Source: Owenia fusiformis (lineage: Eukaryota > Annelida > Polychaeta > Sabellida > Oweniidae). From it: DNA of 64,000 nt. The first letter of the stretch is position 1. Each line of letters starts with the position of its first letter. The position numbers were made by a program, and so were the translations under genes. The stretch spans positions 27,391,915 through 27,455,914 of the forward strand of contig CAIIXF020000001.1 in the NCBI GenBank assembly GCA_903813345.2. Reading direction: 5' to 3'. This document shows positions 56,601 to 64,000 of this stretch, piece by piece. The notes beneath the pieces were generated by a model. It was not told the origin of the DNA. It ran no database searches and saw nothing but the letters and a program-made list of their open reading frames with translations.

Positions 56601-58637
56601 ATCAATCTCCTGAGATAATACAGCTCCAACACCAAAAGCGCTCGCATCTGTGTCCAAGATAAATGGCACTCCAGCAACTGGATAAGCCAAAATAGGAGCA
56701 GTTATAAGAGCCTCTTTCAAGTCAGCAAAGGCGGCCTCACAATCAAGAGACCAGACAAACTTAATGTCTTTCTCTGTTAGTTTAACAAGTGGCTTGGCAC
56801 GATGGGAAAAATTCTTCACAAATCTGCGATAATAAGCACACGTGCCTAGGAAACTTCGGACTTCAGTGACAGATTTTGGGCATGGCCATTCTTTGACGGC
56901 TTTTATTTTGTCAGGATCTGGTTCAATTCCTCTTGAGGAAACTCTGTGTCCAAGAAAGGACACTTCTTCTTTAAAGAAATCACATTTCTTTGGGGACACT
57001 TTCATGCCAGCTTTGGAAATACGTTGCAGCACCTCCTCCAGGCGCTGTAAGTGTGTATCAAATGTATCAGCAAAACATATTATGTCGTCGATATACACTA
57101 AGCATGTCTCCCAGTGTAGGCCAACTAAAATCTTCTCCATCAACCTCTCAAAAGTGGCTGGGGCATTACACAGCCCGAATGGCATAACAGTAAACTGATA
57201 GAGGCCATTCCCGGCAGAAAAGGCAGTTTTCTCTGCATCATCAGGACTCATACGGACTTGCCAGTATCCACTTGCCAAGTCAAGGCAACTGAACCATTTA
57301 GACCCAGAAAGAGCATCAAGGGAATCATCTATGCGTGGTAATGGATATGAATCTTTCTTTGTGAGTTCATTCAAGCTCCTGAAATCTATACAGAATCTAA
57401 TCGAATCATCTTTCTTCCTAACCAACACAACCGGACTAGACCAAGGACTAGAAGATGGTTCTATGATTCCGTTTTCTAACATCTTATGAATCTCAGTCAT
57501 AGCGGCATCTCTCTTCGCTAAAGGTAAACGTCTTGGTGGAAGTTTCACAGGGCGATTATCTCCAGTATCGATGTTATGGGTCACTAGATTAGTTCGTCCC
57601 AGGTCTGATTTATCTCTGGCAAAGACATGGGTATATCTCATCAAAAGATCCTTCAGTTTTATCTTTTGGTCATCATCACAATGTACACTGCTACGATTGA
57701 ATAAATCCTGTAAGTAATCAGGAAGTTGATCATCACTGTTCACAGACCGAATATGGACTCCCTGATCATCAGACGAATCTTCTGCAAGTGTACCAATTTC
57801 ATCCACCTCTAATACTTCTTCACATGTGGCGACAATGGAATTAGCATGAATCGTGATTGGAGTATCACTAACATTGGCTATGCGAATGGGTATCATCTTC
57901 GATTGTAGATTCACAACACCTCTCGCTACCATGTACTCTCTGTCAAAAGATGGATGATTTTCAACAACTCCAATACCATTCAGTCGTGACACATCATTAC
58001 AAGAAAGCCTTCCCTGAAGAAACATTTCACTTGATGCCGGGACCTCAACCGTATCAATGGCAGAAACTTTAATCACCTTCGAGACATCACTTTCCAGCTG
58101 ACAGTCTAGACTAACTCCCTCTAGAAACAAGCGATTTGTAGCAAAATCTATCATACATGAATGTCTAGACAAGAAGTCAAAGCCCAAAATGACTGGGGAT
58201 GCAATGTCTGCTATGATCATCTCACATTCTGGGAGTCTTCCATCTGAAAGTCTGAGTGCAAAGTCTGCACTACCTATGGTCCTGATAACACCATTATTTG
58301 CCGTCTGGAGTCTTATTGGATTGATTTTTAAAATAGGCCTCACTGGGGATTTCAGCTGTTTATAGGTATCGTAACTCATAACACTGGTTTTTGCTCCAGA
58401 ATCAATTAAACATGAAACATCTAAACCACAAATATTAACAATTAAACATAATCCATCATATTTAGTCATAGTGGATTGTCTAATGTTATGTACAGCTGGT
58501 CCTAGTCCATTCCCCATAGGATCCTTGAGGAGCATCTCATGGCCTACTGAGATCTCCCGTTTGAGTTTAAAGTGCTCTCTTTGTATTTCACCCACAGTTC
58601 TTTGGGCCTCTCTCCACGGTGTGAAGATGGTAGCCAT
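53631..58637 (-). CDS. pol: Gypsy Pol polyprotein (protease, RT, RNase H, integrase, zinc-finger tail)
   Basis: 1668 codons from an ATG inside the gag overlap; translation is expected by -1 frameshift, not from this ATG. Domains in order: aspartic protease with LIDSGA (about 77-82); reverse transcriptase with FCIDFRSLN, LDLASGYWQV and YIDD (about 515-518); RNase H starting DTDAS (about 662); integrase zinc motif H-x-H...C-x-x-C (HSQLGHMGI...CRQCEAC, about 900-940); catalytic D-D-E (FIDLLGP near 970, HTDQG near 1026, MVERFNR near 1066); GPY/F module GPYIIKQNLSDLVYEI (about 1200). Unusually, about 350 residues follow: RGGRGRGG, paired C2H2-like fingers (CPVCRRKF...H, CPNPNCNIPF...H...C, about 1311-1360) and a Ser/Thr/Pro-rich acidic tail. 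All catalytic motifs are intact. Confidence 0.93.
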   Translation of the reverse strand: MATIFTPWREAQRTVGEIQREHFKLKREISVGHEMLLKDPMGNGLGPAVHNIRQSTMTKYDGLCLIVNICGLDVSCLIDSGAKTSVMSYDTYKQLKSPVRPILKINPIRLQTANNGVIRTIGSADFALRLSDGRLPECEMIIADIASPVILGFDFLSRHSCMIDFATNRLFLEGVSLDCQLESDVSKVIKVSAIDTVEVPASSEMFLQGRLSCNDVSRLNGIGVVENHPSFDREYMVARGVVNLQSKMIPIRIANVSDTPITIHANSIVATCEEVLEVDEIGTLAEDSSDDQGVHIRSVNSDDQLPDYLQDLFNRSSVHCDDDQKIKLKDLLMRYTHVFARDKSDLGRTNLVTHNIDTGDNRPVKLPPRRLPLAKRDAAMTEIHKMLENGIIEPSSSPWSSPVVLVRKKDDSIRFCIDFRSLNELTKKDSYPLPRIDDSLDALSGSKWFSCLDLASGYWQVRMSPDDAEKTAFSAGNGLYQFTVMPFGLCNAPATFERLMEKILVGLHWETCLVYIDDIICFADTFDTHLQRLEEVLQRISKAGMKVSPKKCDFFKEEVSFLGHRVSSRGIEPDPDKIKAVKEWPCPKSVTEVRSFLGTCAYYRRFVKNFSHRAKPLVKLTEKDIKFVWSLDCEAAFADLKEALITAPILAYPVAGVPFILDTDASAFGVGAVLSQEIDGVERPVAYFSKTLSRPERNYCVTRRELLAIVLSVKNYHHYLYGAHFKVRTDHGSLRWLANFKRPEGQMARWLEVLETYDFTIEHRAGLKHGNADGLSRIPPCGPCSKCERHETRDSQSCDEHIRQITEQDENWLIPTHDMRSKQSDDDVLKDVIVWVKNGERPTRQEIACLSPVHKQFWGQYSSLSLEDDVLSRTINPGIHGDVIVQAVIPKALYRDVFDGLHSQLGHMGINRTVDRIRSRYYWPNYREYIEEWCRQCEACQAASMPNKRPKAQLKSHVVGAPLERVFIDLLGPLTATYKDNSYVLVMEDSFTKWPEAVPLASITAEVVAEAVSDTLISRFGVPLSLHTDQGRQFDGDLLKELSDLLGIDKTRTTPYHPQGNGMVERFNRTLELMLRKVISKNQRDWDEKLQWLLFAYRSSVHPSTGYSPARLMFGRELKLPIDLLLGPAPKGHDPIIYQQYVVETREALWEIHEHARETLLKTAERQKHHYDNKLVTQRYHPGDSVWLHATARKVGLSPKLQNRWEGPYIIKQNLSDLVYEIDTGRKLKTVHHNRLKPFLGPNLDVVDSPPRDDHGEDETEPSEEVPTTTTRSGRVVKTPKFLTNRSYNQRGGRGRGGPTRGDGMKRRNHLKCPVCRRKFDSPHNMSMHRCTTNYRCPNPNCNIPFERPSGLARHLTRCRADPMTIYDPLTTTPITMPTLVPQIEEASIPITSITLPKLPVATIPSTLPEEETYEDMEAPVALPFSFSDEKDLGLGCVNPNKVLKATLGNMLTKTIEHALNVLQDEPTETSSDEHSTTTPTVSDSTSTPTVSDSTPTVSDSTHTSTLNVSDRLTQVFGPLRPPTAQNSTPPTAPTDEVPTKSPPRRVIITPSIPPPHFPKLIPLEPLEGDDDSILASKLDPRLFGVGAPSSEADNKRALYMQKCLKKGRKSNNRKVNVLPGVRRDEYFTIQEGERQITWQMSSLTLNPLNQISFQGEKVSIATQTEDS
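54125..54200. repeat. 24-bp coding repeat in the Pol tail
   Basis: GTTGAGTCTGACACAGTAGG and variants occur about three times, encoding (in sense) repeated TPTVSDST. Minisatellite growth in a low-constraint linker is likely. Confidence 0.7.
58529..58557 (-). promoter_or_regulatory. Frameshift-stimulating stem-loop
   Basis: In sense GGAGATCTC (58557-58549) pairs with GAGATGCTCC (58538-58529), 9 bp with one bulged G and a 10-base loop. The spacer from the slippery heptamer is 7 nt, the optimal distance known for -1 frameshifting. A pseudoknot is possible but not established. Confidence 0.78.
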
Positions 58638-60391
58638 CCGGCTTTGACGTCATCTTGTCTAATGTGGCAGGAATATACAAAGTGGCCCTCCCGATTACAA
58701 TAATGGCACTTCTTTCCATGTGTAGATCGGTTAGAATAAGTCGTAGTTGAAGCTGGTTCTCTGGCCTGACCTTCCACAGATGTTGCCCTTACTTGAATTG
58801 GAATATCCTCTGCATAGCCTTCGATAGCGAGAGCAGCTCTTAAGGCTTCTTTCATTGTCACTGGATTCTTTGAAAATACATGGTAGCTCATTTGAGTGTC
58901 ACTCATCTTCAAGGCATGCTTAAATGCATCTAGTGCTATGGAGTCTTTAGCATGAGTTGCTAAATCTGGATATCCTAGGTTTGTTAGACGCACAATATCA
59001 TGCCCTAGAACATTCACACCCTCGGACTTTCCTTTGAGACGTTTCCTCAGTTGATTTCTATACTTCTCTTCTTGGTTGTCAGGCTCAAATTGAGCAGCAA
59101 TGGCTTCACATATGTAATTATAGTCATATCTCTTTGAGGTATCAATAGTGTCAAACACTTTTTGAGCATCACCGTCTAGGCAGATCATCAGTTCTATAGC
59201 TTTTCGTTCATCGCTCCACTGATTGATTTCGGCAATCATCTCAAATGACATCTTGTAAACCCTCCAACTGGTACTGCCATTATAGGATTTAGGTTTTCGT
59301 TCTTTGATATTGGACATATTTTGGATATTATTCGCCCTACTTGGAGGTGGCCTCATTGTGTTGTTAACCATGGCGGGTCTTTCAAAGTTCCTGATGGACT
59401 GGTAGGGAGCCACCTCAGTAGAATATGGGTCATTATTTCGGTATGGAGGTACATCAGTTTGATATCTCTCTTCATGTATTTTGGCTGGCACATGATTTGG
59501 ATGCATACCAGCATTTTCGTCTATCAGGTATGGGTTACTTCTCGTAACTTTGGGCGGTTCATAGCTAATGGTTGGTAGGCCATGAGCTTTTGTGGTATAT
59601 GGATTGTCGTTCAAAAACTTTGTGGTATGACTCCTCTCGTCAATAGGAGCTTCTGTACCAATAGGTGCTTGGACATGGCTAATGTCTGGTTGGCTCTGAG
59701 TATTTCTAACATATGGTACATTATTTACAAGTTGTGTTGGGTGACTTCTCTCGTCAATGGTAGCTCCTATACCAATAGGTGCTTGGACATGCACACTATG
59801 CTGTTGTGGACGGACATCTTCCTGCTGTCGGCTGACAGAATTCGAAGTGGATGAAGATGTCCCAGCATCTGCCCTGGAACATGTAATAAGTGCCTTCCCG
59901 GTTGTTCCAGAGTAATCTTCTGTCCGGGTACAGAAGCGGTGTGTGCATGGTACTGTATTTACAGAAGCCCCATTCCCACAAACACCTCTAGTTTGATCAG
60001 GACTTGGAGGTAGCGTGTGATTGGGACTTATAGCATTATTTACACTATGTACAGACATATTATCAGTTGATTCATTGGATTTATTTACAATATTTTCAGT
60101 AGCATTAGCTTTTGGAACATCCCCCTGTCCAAAACTTCGAAGCTCATCATCTAAGGGATTAGAACAATATTTTCTCATAAGTGACTGTTCTTCTTCATCC
60201 AGGTCTTTACGCCATTTCCCTATGTCCGCAAGTCGCTGTTGAACTTCAGCATCGGACAGGTCATCACCCTCTGGATTCTTAGAGTTTTCTTCCTGCATCA
60301 CTGGCTCAGTTCTCATAGCTTCAGCACCCTGTTGTGAGATCATCATGGTAACCTCATCATCAACCCGTAACTCTTGTCTCTCTTCTTCCAT
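58544..60391 (-). CDS. gag: Gypsy Gag
   Basis: 615 codons. The N-terminal half is polar and low in complexity, with repeated VQAPIG and DERSH words. A capsid-like region lies at about 360-520 (SWRVYKMSFEMIAEINQWSD, KVFDTI, FEPDNQEEKYRNQLRKRLKG). It is followed by one zinc knuckle CHYCNREGHFVYSC (CX2CX4HX4C, about residue 562). Gag assembles the particle and the knuckle binds element RNA. The start is about 80 nt downstream of the primer-binding site. The frame overlaps pol by 94 bp. Confidence 0.88.
   Translation of the reverse strand: MEEERQELRVDDEVTMMISQQGAEAMRTEPVMQEENSKNPEGDDLSDAEVQQRLADIGKWRKDLDEEEQSLMRKYCSNPLDDELRSFGQGDVPKANATENIVNKSNESTDNMSVHSVNNAISPNHTLPPSPDQTRGVCGNGASVNTVPCTHRFCTRTEDYSGTTGKALITCSRADAGTSSSTSNSVSRQQEDVRPQQHSVHVQAPIGIGATIDERSHPTQLVNNVPYVRNTQSQPDISHVQAPIGTEAPIDERSHTTKFLNDNPYTTKAHGLPTISYEPPKVTRSNPYLIDENAGMHPNHVPAKIHEERYQTDVPPYRNNDPYSTEVAPYQSIRNFERPAMVNNTMRPPPSRANNIQNMSNIKERKPKSYNGSTSWRVYKMSFEMIAEINQWSDERKAIELMICLDGDAQKVFDTIDTSKRYDYNYICEAIAAQFEPDNQEEKYRNQLRKRLKGKSEGVNVLGHDIVRLTNLGYPDLATHAKDSIALDAFKHALKMSDTQMSYHVFSKNPVTMKEALRAALAIEGYAEDIPIQVRATSVEGQAREPASTTTYSNRSTHGKKCHYCNREGHFVYSCHIRQDDVKAGWLPSSHRGERPKELWVKYKESTLNSNGRSQ
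58565..58571 (-). promoter_or_regulatory. -1 frameshift slippery heptamer TTTAAAC
   Basis: In the gag frame it reads T-TTA-AAC, the X-XXY-YYZ form, and the pol frame is -1 relative to gag. It lies in the 94-bp gag/pol overlap, 21 bp before the gag stop. Seven bases downstream (sense) begins a 9-bp stem, so both parts of a classical frameshift signal are present. Confidence 0.88.
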
Positions 60392-60472
60392 CTGGAATGC
60401 AGGACAAGACTAGAGTTATACAGGTTATAAATACAAGGGTGTGCATGAACTCATCTGATCACTGGTTAAATG

Positions 60473-60492
60473 GAATCCCACCGCTGCCACCA
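60473..60492 (-). other. Primer-binding site for tRNA-Leu
   Basis: The plus strand shows GAATCCCACCGCTGCCACCA, which equals the 3' end of a eukaryotic tRNA-Leu including CCA. The sense strand therefore carries the 20-nt complement, starting TGGTGGCAGC three bases after the 5' LTR. Confidence 0.85.
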
Positions 60493-60495
60493 ATT

Positions 60496-62364
60496 ATAGC
60501 GTTGCCGGAAGTGATGCATTGTGGGTGATGTGTTAAATAAATGATTACTGATATAAGTACCCTAAATGTGTCACAATTCTATGAATGAAAGTGCAAAATT
60601 TGCCTAAGTGTGTGTACTACTCATAACAATGTGAATATGAAATCACATATAGCAAGTAAAGCAGTTAATTGTAATAAAGGTAGCGTGTAGATTTGTTTGC
60701 ATTGATATTTACATTTGTGATTATGTAAAATGTAATTAAGCCTCATAAAGAGGCATGAAGCTTTTATGTATTTTGTAACATTGTAATTGTAGTATGAAAA
60801 GAAAATATATCTTCATCTATTTATTGCGCTGTATGCCCATCGAAGGTGTCTCTTCTGTAGCACTGAGGAATTATTGTAGCGGTAACGTGCGGTATAAACT
60901 TAAAGCTTATAGGTTCCAAGCATATGCAGGCGTCACATAGTGCATGACATCTATGGCTGGCGTCCCATCACAGACTGACATCAAAGTAACATCCTGGTTA
61001 GGCCAGTGCCCTCAGCTAGTCATCACCTCAGTTAACCTCATCATAGGGATCCCAGTGCATCAAGAATCAAAGAAAAATAGCACGTTTACGCGATACCACG
61101 ATATTACACACTGAGGTTTAGCTTCTAGAGCATCACTACTGGGTGATGCTCTAATATGTTCATTTATACATTATTATACTGTATTTGACATAAGACCTTT
61201 AATAAGTGAATTGTCAAATATCCTTGTACAGGATATAAATTAGTACAGGGCCTTTAAATATTGAATTGTCAAATATCCTTGTACAGGATATAAATTAATA
61301 CAAGGCCTTTAATTGACAAATATCCTTGGACAGTATATGAATTTATACAGGGCCTTTAATTGACAAATATCCTTGGACAGGATACGAATTTATACAGGGC
61401 CTTTAATTGACAAATATCCTTGGTCAGGATATGAATTTATACAGGGCCTTTAATTGACAAATATCCTTGGACAGTATATGAATTTATACAGGGCCTTTAA
61501 TTGACAAATATCCTTGGACAGGATATGAATTTATACAGGGCCTTTAATTGACAAATATCCTTGGACAGGATATGAATTTATACAGGGCCTTTAATATTGA
61601 ATTGTCAAATATCCTTGTACAGGATATAAATTAATACAGTGCCTTTAATTGACAAATATCCTTGGACAGGATACAAATTTATACAGGGCCTTTAATTGAC
61701 AAATATCCTTGGACAGGATATGAATTTATACAGGGCCTTTAATTATTCTTGTGCAGAATATATTATGTGAAGACATCGGCATCTGGACGATTGGCTCAAG
61801 TATAAACCCCGGGTTTTGGTCTCATCGAAGATCCCCGGGTGATTTCGATCCCCGGGTGATTTCTATCTTTCCTTTTCAATCCTTATTTCTCATAGAAAAC
61901 ACCAAGAAAACTGAATTTAACTTTCTATATACATCTATTTACACTTTATATACGTTTTCCCACCCCCCTAGTACATAATTTGTGTTATATTCTTACATTT
62001 TTACTAGATTTTGTTCAAGAGCTTCAAGATTTGATCTTCCCGCTTTCGAAAGCTACCTGTGCACTGCGCATGTCCAAGACAGTCCAAGACGCCACAAATG
62101 GCAATTGACGCACCGCGCATGCGTCCCGGAAGTTAAGAAAGTCTAAACTTCCGGTAAAAACAAACGTGAACATTTTATGTTTATACTTGAAAATGAGAAG
62201 ATAGTAAGAGATTACATTAATATAAAATGATATAAGAATGCTGAAATATAATGCAAGTACAGGATCGAACTAATGAATTGAACAGTTGAAGGTAAGAAAG
62301 TATGGCACGTAAAAGATCAGGTGAAATGAATTTGTAAATTTTCTGAGTTCCTAAAAATGCTACA
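60496..62364 (-). repeat. 5' LTR (in element sense)
   Basis: 1869 bp, aligned to the other LTR at a constant offset of 9377. It should carry the promoter; I did not identify a convincing TATA element. Confidence 0.92.
61202..61743. repeat. 47-bp tandem array in the 5' LTR
   Basis: Same array and same order of variant units as at 51825-52366, as expected when both LTRs derive from one template. Confidence 0.9.
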
Positions 62365-62369
62365 CTACT
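62365..62369. repeat. Target site duplication, right copy
   Basis: CTACT, paired with 51114-51118. Confidence 0.8.
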
Positions 62370-62627
62370 AACACATGGTATCACATAAGCGTAACGTGGA
62401 GCGCAACTGGCGGACAGAATGTGTACATCAATGGCATACTCAAAGCGTCAAACTCCAACCCATATACCAGAACTAATTCACCAACATCATACAACAACTT
62501 CAAACTCGGAGTCACAAACAGCTACAATGGGTATTATGGAAACGGAATGCTGGATGAATTCCGTTTCTACGAGGTAGAACTAAGTTCTTCTGATATAGCC
62601 GCGATATATTCAGTCGATAACATTTGA
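62370..62627 (+). CDS. Exon 4, second part: LamG domain C-terminal half
   Basis: After the element and the second target copy the frame resumes NTWYHISVTWSATGGQNVYI and GMLDEFRFYEVELSSSDIAA, ending at TGA (62625-62627). WYHISVTW and DEFRFYExxLSxxDI are hallmark strands of LamG-like domains. Confidence 0.75.
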   Translation, partial: NTWYHISVTWSATGGQNVYINGILKASNSNPYTRTNSPTSYNNFKLGVTNSYNGYYGNGMLDEFRFYEVELSSSDIAAIYSVDNI

Positions 62628-63683
62628 TTTATGATAAGCATTTTAAATGACATTGTGTATACTTTTCATGGTTACCATGTACAATGGACATAGTCACTCA
62701 TGAGACGGGCAAGTGCTGCGTAAAACATTTAACAGAAATAGAAATTTGAAAATCAATTGACAGTATCAAATTTTTTATACCTTAAAGTGTCTCAGATATT
62801 CGATCAAAACTTGCCATGCAAACATGTTAGTCTACTTTACTGGCCCCCCTTGCTGTAACAATGAACAGAAAACACATTAAAACGTAAACATAAACCAATT
62901 AGTCACTTCACTATGAAAGTGAGGGGTGTTAGCAAATGTGTATTAGCAGAATACGCTGTGTGCATGGACTAACACAATATCAGTGGTCATTTATTGTGTC
63001 AACTTAGTTACCCTTGCATATCGTGCTCACTCAAGCATTGAATAATTTTTTTTATGATCTAAATGTTTGTGGTTTATAAAAAAATGTGATATATTTTAGT
63101 TAGAAATACATTAATAAATATATTCATTCAAACAGCACTAGAATGCGGGAAGAAAGAGCAATGGTGACAAAATGCAGACAGGATTTTCCGTAAGGGTTTC
63201 AAACATTTCTGGACACAATCATACATGTACTTCATGTGTACTGTTATTTTTAGTGATGTATTTATATATATAATTTCACGTATTAAAATCATATTTTCCA
63301 GCAATGACTTCAAATTCGGAACCACACCCATATCACATTTTCTTCAATAACTCCAAACATGTGTAAACATTGACCATGTGCATATAAATTCAGATTTCAC
63401 GAGCTCTTTCCTATTCGAGTACCTCATACACCCCTGCATGGATTTGAGTTGGATTCGCCTTTTATACGTGAGCCGATACACATCGCAAACGCTGATTGGA
63501 TAAAGATTGCGAGAATCTTTAAAATGCATCGCCTATTCATTTGGCCCATCTATTTCTAATAGGCTCTAGGCTCCGTCATGGTCGCCACAACGTTTACATA
63601 TCGAACCTTTAAATATGCACAGAATTTCCCAATACCATAGTCGGTTATGTGGGCTGTATGGGACCCGGGTCTATGGGATGGAG
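62628..63683. other. 3' flank of the LamG gene
   Basis: AT-rich, with no further gene supported. Several AATAAA-like words occur (near 63112), but the polyadenylation site cannot be chosen. Confidence 0.35.
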
Positions 63684-63740
63684 TACAGGGTGGGCCAAAA
63701 AACGTCCATATTTTTGTTTTCGCTACAACATTTATTACAG
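63684..63740 (+). mobile_element. Possible terminal repeat of a Tc1/mariner-type element
   Basis: TACAGGGTGGGCCAAAAAAC begins with TA and has the CAGGGTGGxCCAAAA form seen at the ends of many IS630/Tc1/mariner elements. The rest of the element, if present, would extend beyond the right edge. Confidence 0.4.
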
Positions 63741-64000
63741 ACAAATGTTTAAATCATATATCATTAGAAAGACAATTCAATTTTCAACAAAATTATACTA
63801 GTATATAATTTATTTCAGATAGGTAAGAATTTGTTTTTAGAAATAATGTTTCGATTACCACAGGGTTCAAAATCATGATTTACCGATTGCTGAAGACGAA
63901 ATGCTAAAACTGACCAGACTGATATAAACCCTATATCAGCTTTGGGTATATAAGTCTAATTATATATAGAAGGTCAAAATTGTTGATTTATGTATCAAAT

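Larger units (their letters stand above)
51119..62364 (-). mobile_element. Full-length Ty3/Gypsy LTR retrotransposon
   Basis: About 11.2 kb, minus strand. Order in the sense direction: 5' LTR (62364-60496), primer-binding site, gag, pol in the -1 frame, a 37-bp tandem array, polypurine tract, 3' LTR (52987-51119). CTACT at 51114-51118 and 62365-62369 is the target duplication; because of a shared T the border is ambiguous by one base (4 or 5 bp). Both LTRs are 1869 bp, and I found only one difference by eye (51210 A, 60587 G), so insertion is recent. Both reading frames are open, so it could be active. Confidence 0.93.
38457..62627 (+). pseudogene. Secreted PAN-EGF-Thr-rich-LamG protein gene, interrupted by a Gypsy element
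   Basis: Exons: 38457-38738 (or duplicate 36950-37231), 38836-38917 (or 37330-37411), 47349-47420, then 50709-51118 continuing at 62370-62627. Phases agree at every junction (0, 1, 1). The product would have a signal peptide, a PAN/apple-like domain, an EGF-like segment, a threonine-rich linker and a C-terminal LamG/concanavalin-type domain ending AAIYSVDNI. This fits a secreted or extracellular-matrix carbohydrate- or protein-binding molecule (inference). A Ty3/Gypsy element inserted in the middle of the LamG exon; removing it with one target copy restores a continuous frame (ATNTWYHISVTW). The allele in this window is therefore broken, unless the insertion is heterozygous. Confidence 0.75.

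Noticed and set aside
53749-57198. Plus-strand open frames opposite pol, and 59321-60242 opposite gag
   Set aside because: Antisense shadows of long, motif-rich coding sequence.
60473-60492. tRNA-Leu gene
   Set aside because: Only the 3' 20 bases including CCA are present, right next to the LTR; it is a primer-binding site, not a gene.

Overview
This is a eukaryotic, AT-rich, intron- and transposon-rich window. GT-AG introns, secreted multi-domain proteins (subtilase; PAN-EGF-LamG), a Ty3/Gypsy element, a tyrosine-recombinase retrotransposon with split direct repeats, LINE remnants and many foldback elements suggest a marine invertebrate, plausibly a mollusc. The species cannot be fixed from the sequence alone.

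Layout. 1-19.3 kb, minus strand: two tandem S8 subtilisin-like protease genes pieced together from small exons. Gene B (3330 to the left edge) shows its signal peptide and I9 propeptide; its catalytic domain lies outside the window. Gene A (19308 to about 5009) has 15 recognised exons with consistent phases, covering the I9 propeptide and the whole Asp/His/Asn/Ser catalytic core. One propeptide exon carries a frameshift relative to gene B. The introns hold foldback elements (7.4 kb, 7.9-8.4 kb), a 1.08-kb TIR element (12.1-13.2 kb), a tandem repeat (13.9-14.3 kb) and a decayed Tc1/mariner-type transposase (17.7-18.2 kb).

19.3-36.9 kb: a 1298-bp TIR element with target duplication and a possible two-exon mini-gene (21.3-22.6 kb), two 5'-truncated LINEs (25.0-26.6 kb minus; 32.1-34.0 kb plus) and a 3-kb complex minisatellite (28.7-31.7 kb).

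36.9-62.6 kb, plus strand: a secreted PAN-EGF-Thr-rich linker-LamG gene whose first two exons are tandemly duplicated. Its intron 2 contains a 1.9-kb inverted pair of elements (39.9-41.8 kb) and an internally deleted Ngaro/PAT-like YR retrotransposon (44.6-47.2 kb). Its LamG exon is split by a young 11.2-kb Ty3/Gypsy element on the minus strand (51119-62364). That element has nearly identical 1869-bp LTRs, a tRNA-Leu primer-binding site, gag, a textbook -1 frameshift site and a Pol with an unusual C-terminal zinc-finger extension.

62.6-64 kb: 3' flank, with a possible mariner-type terminal repeat near the right edge. All calls come from reading the sequence; no database search or alignment program was used.
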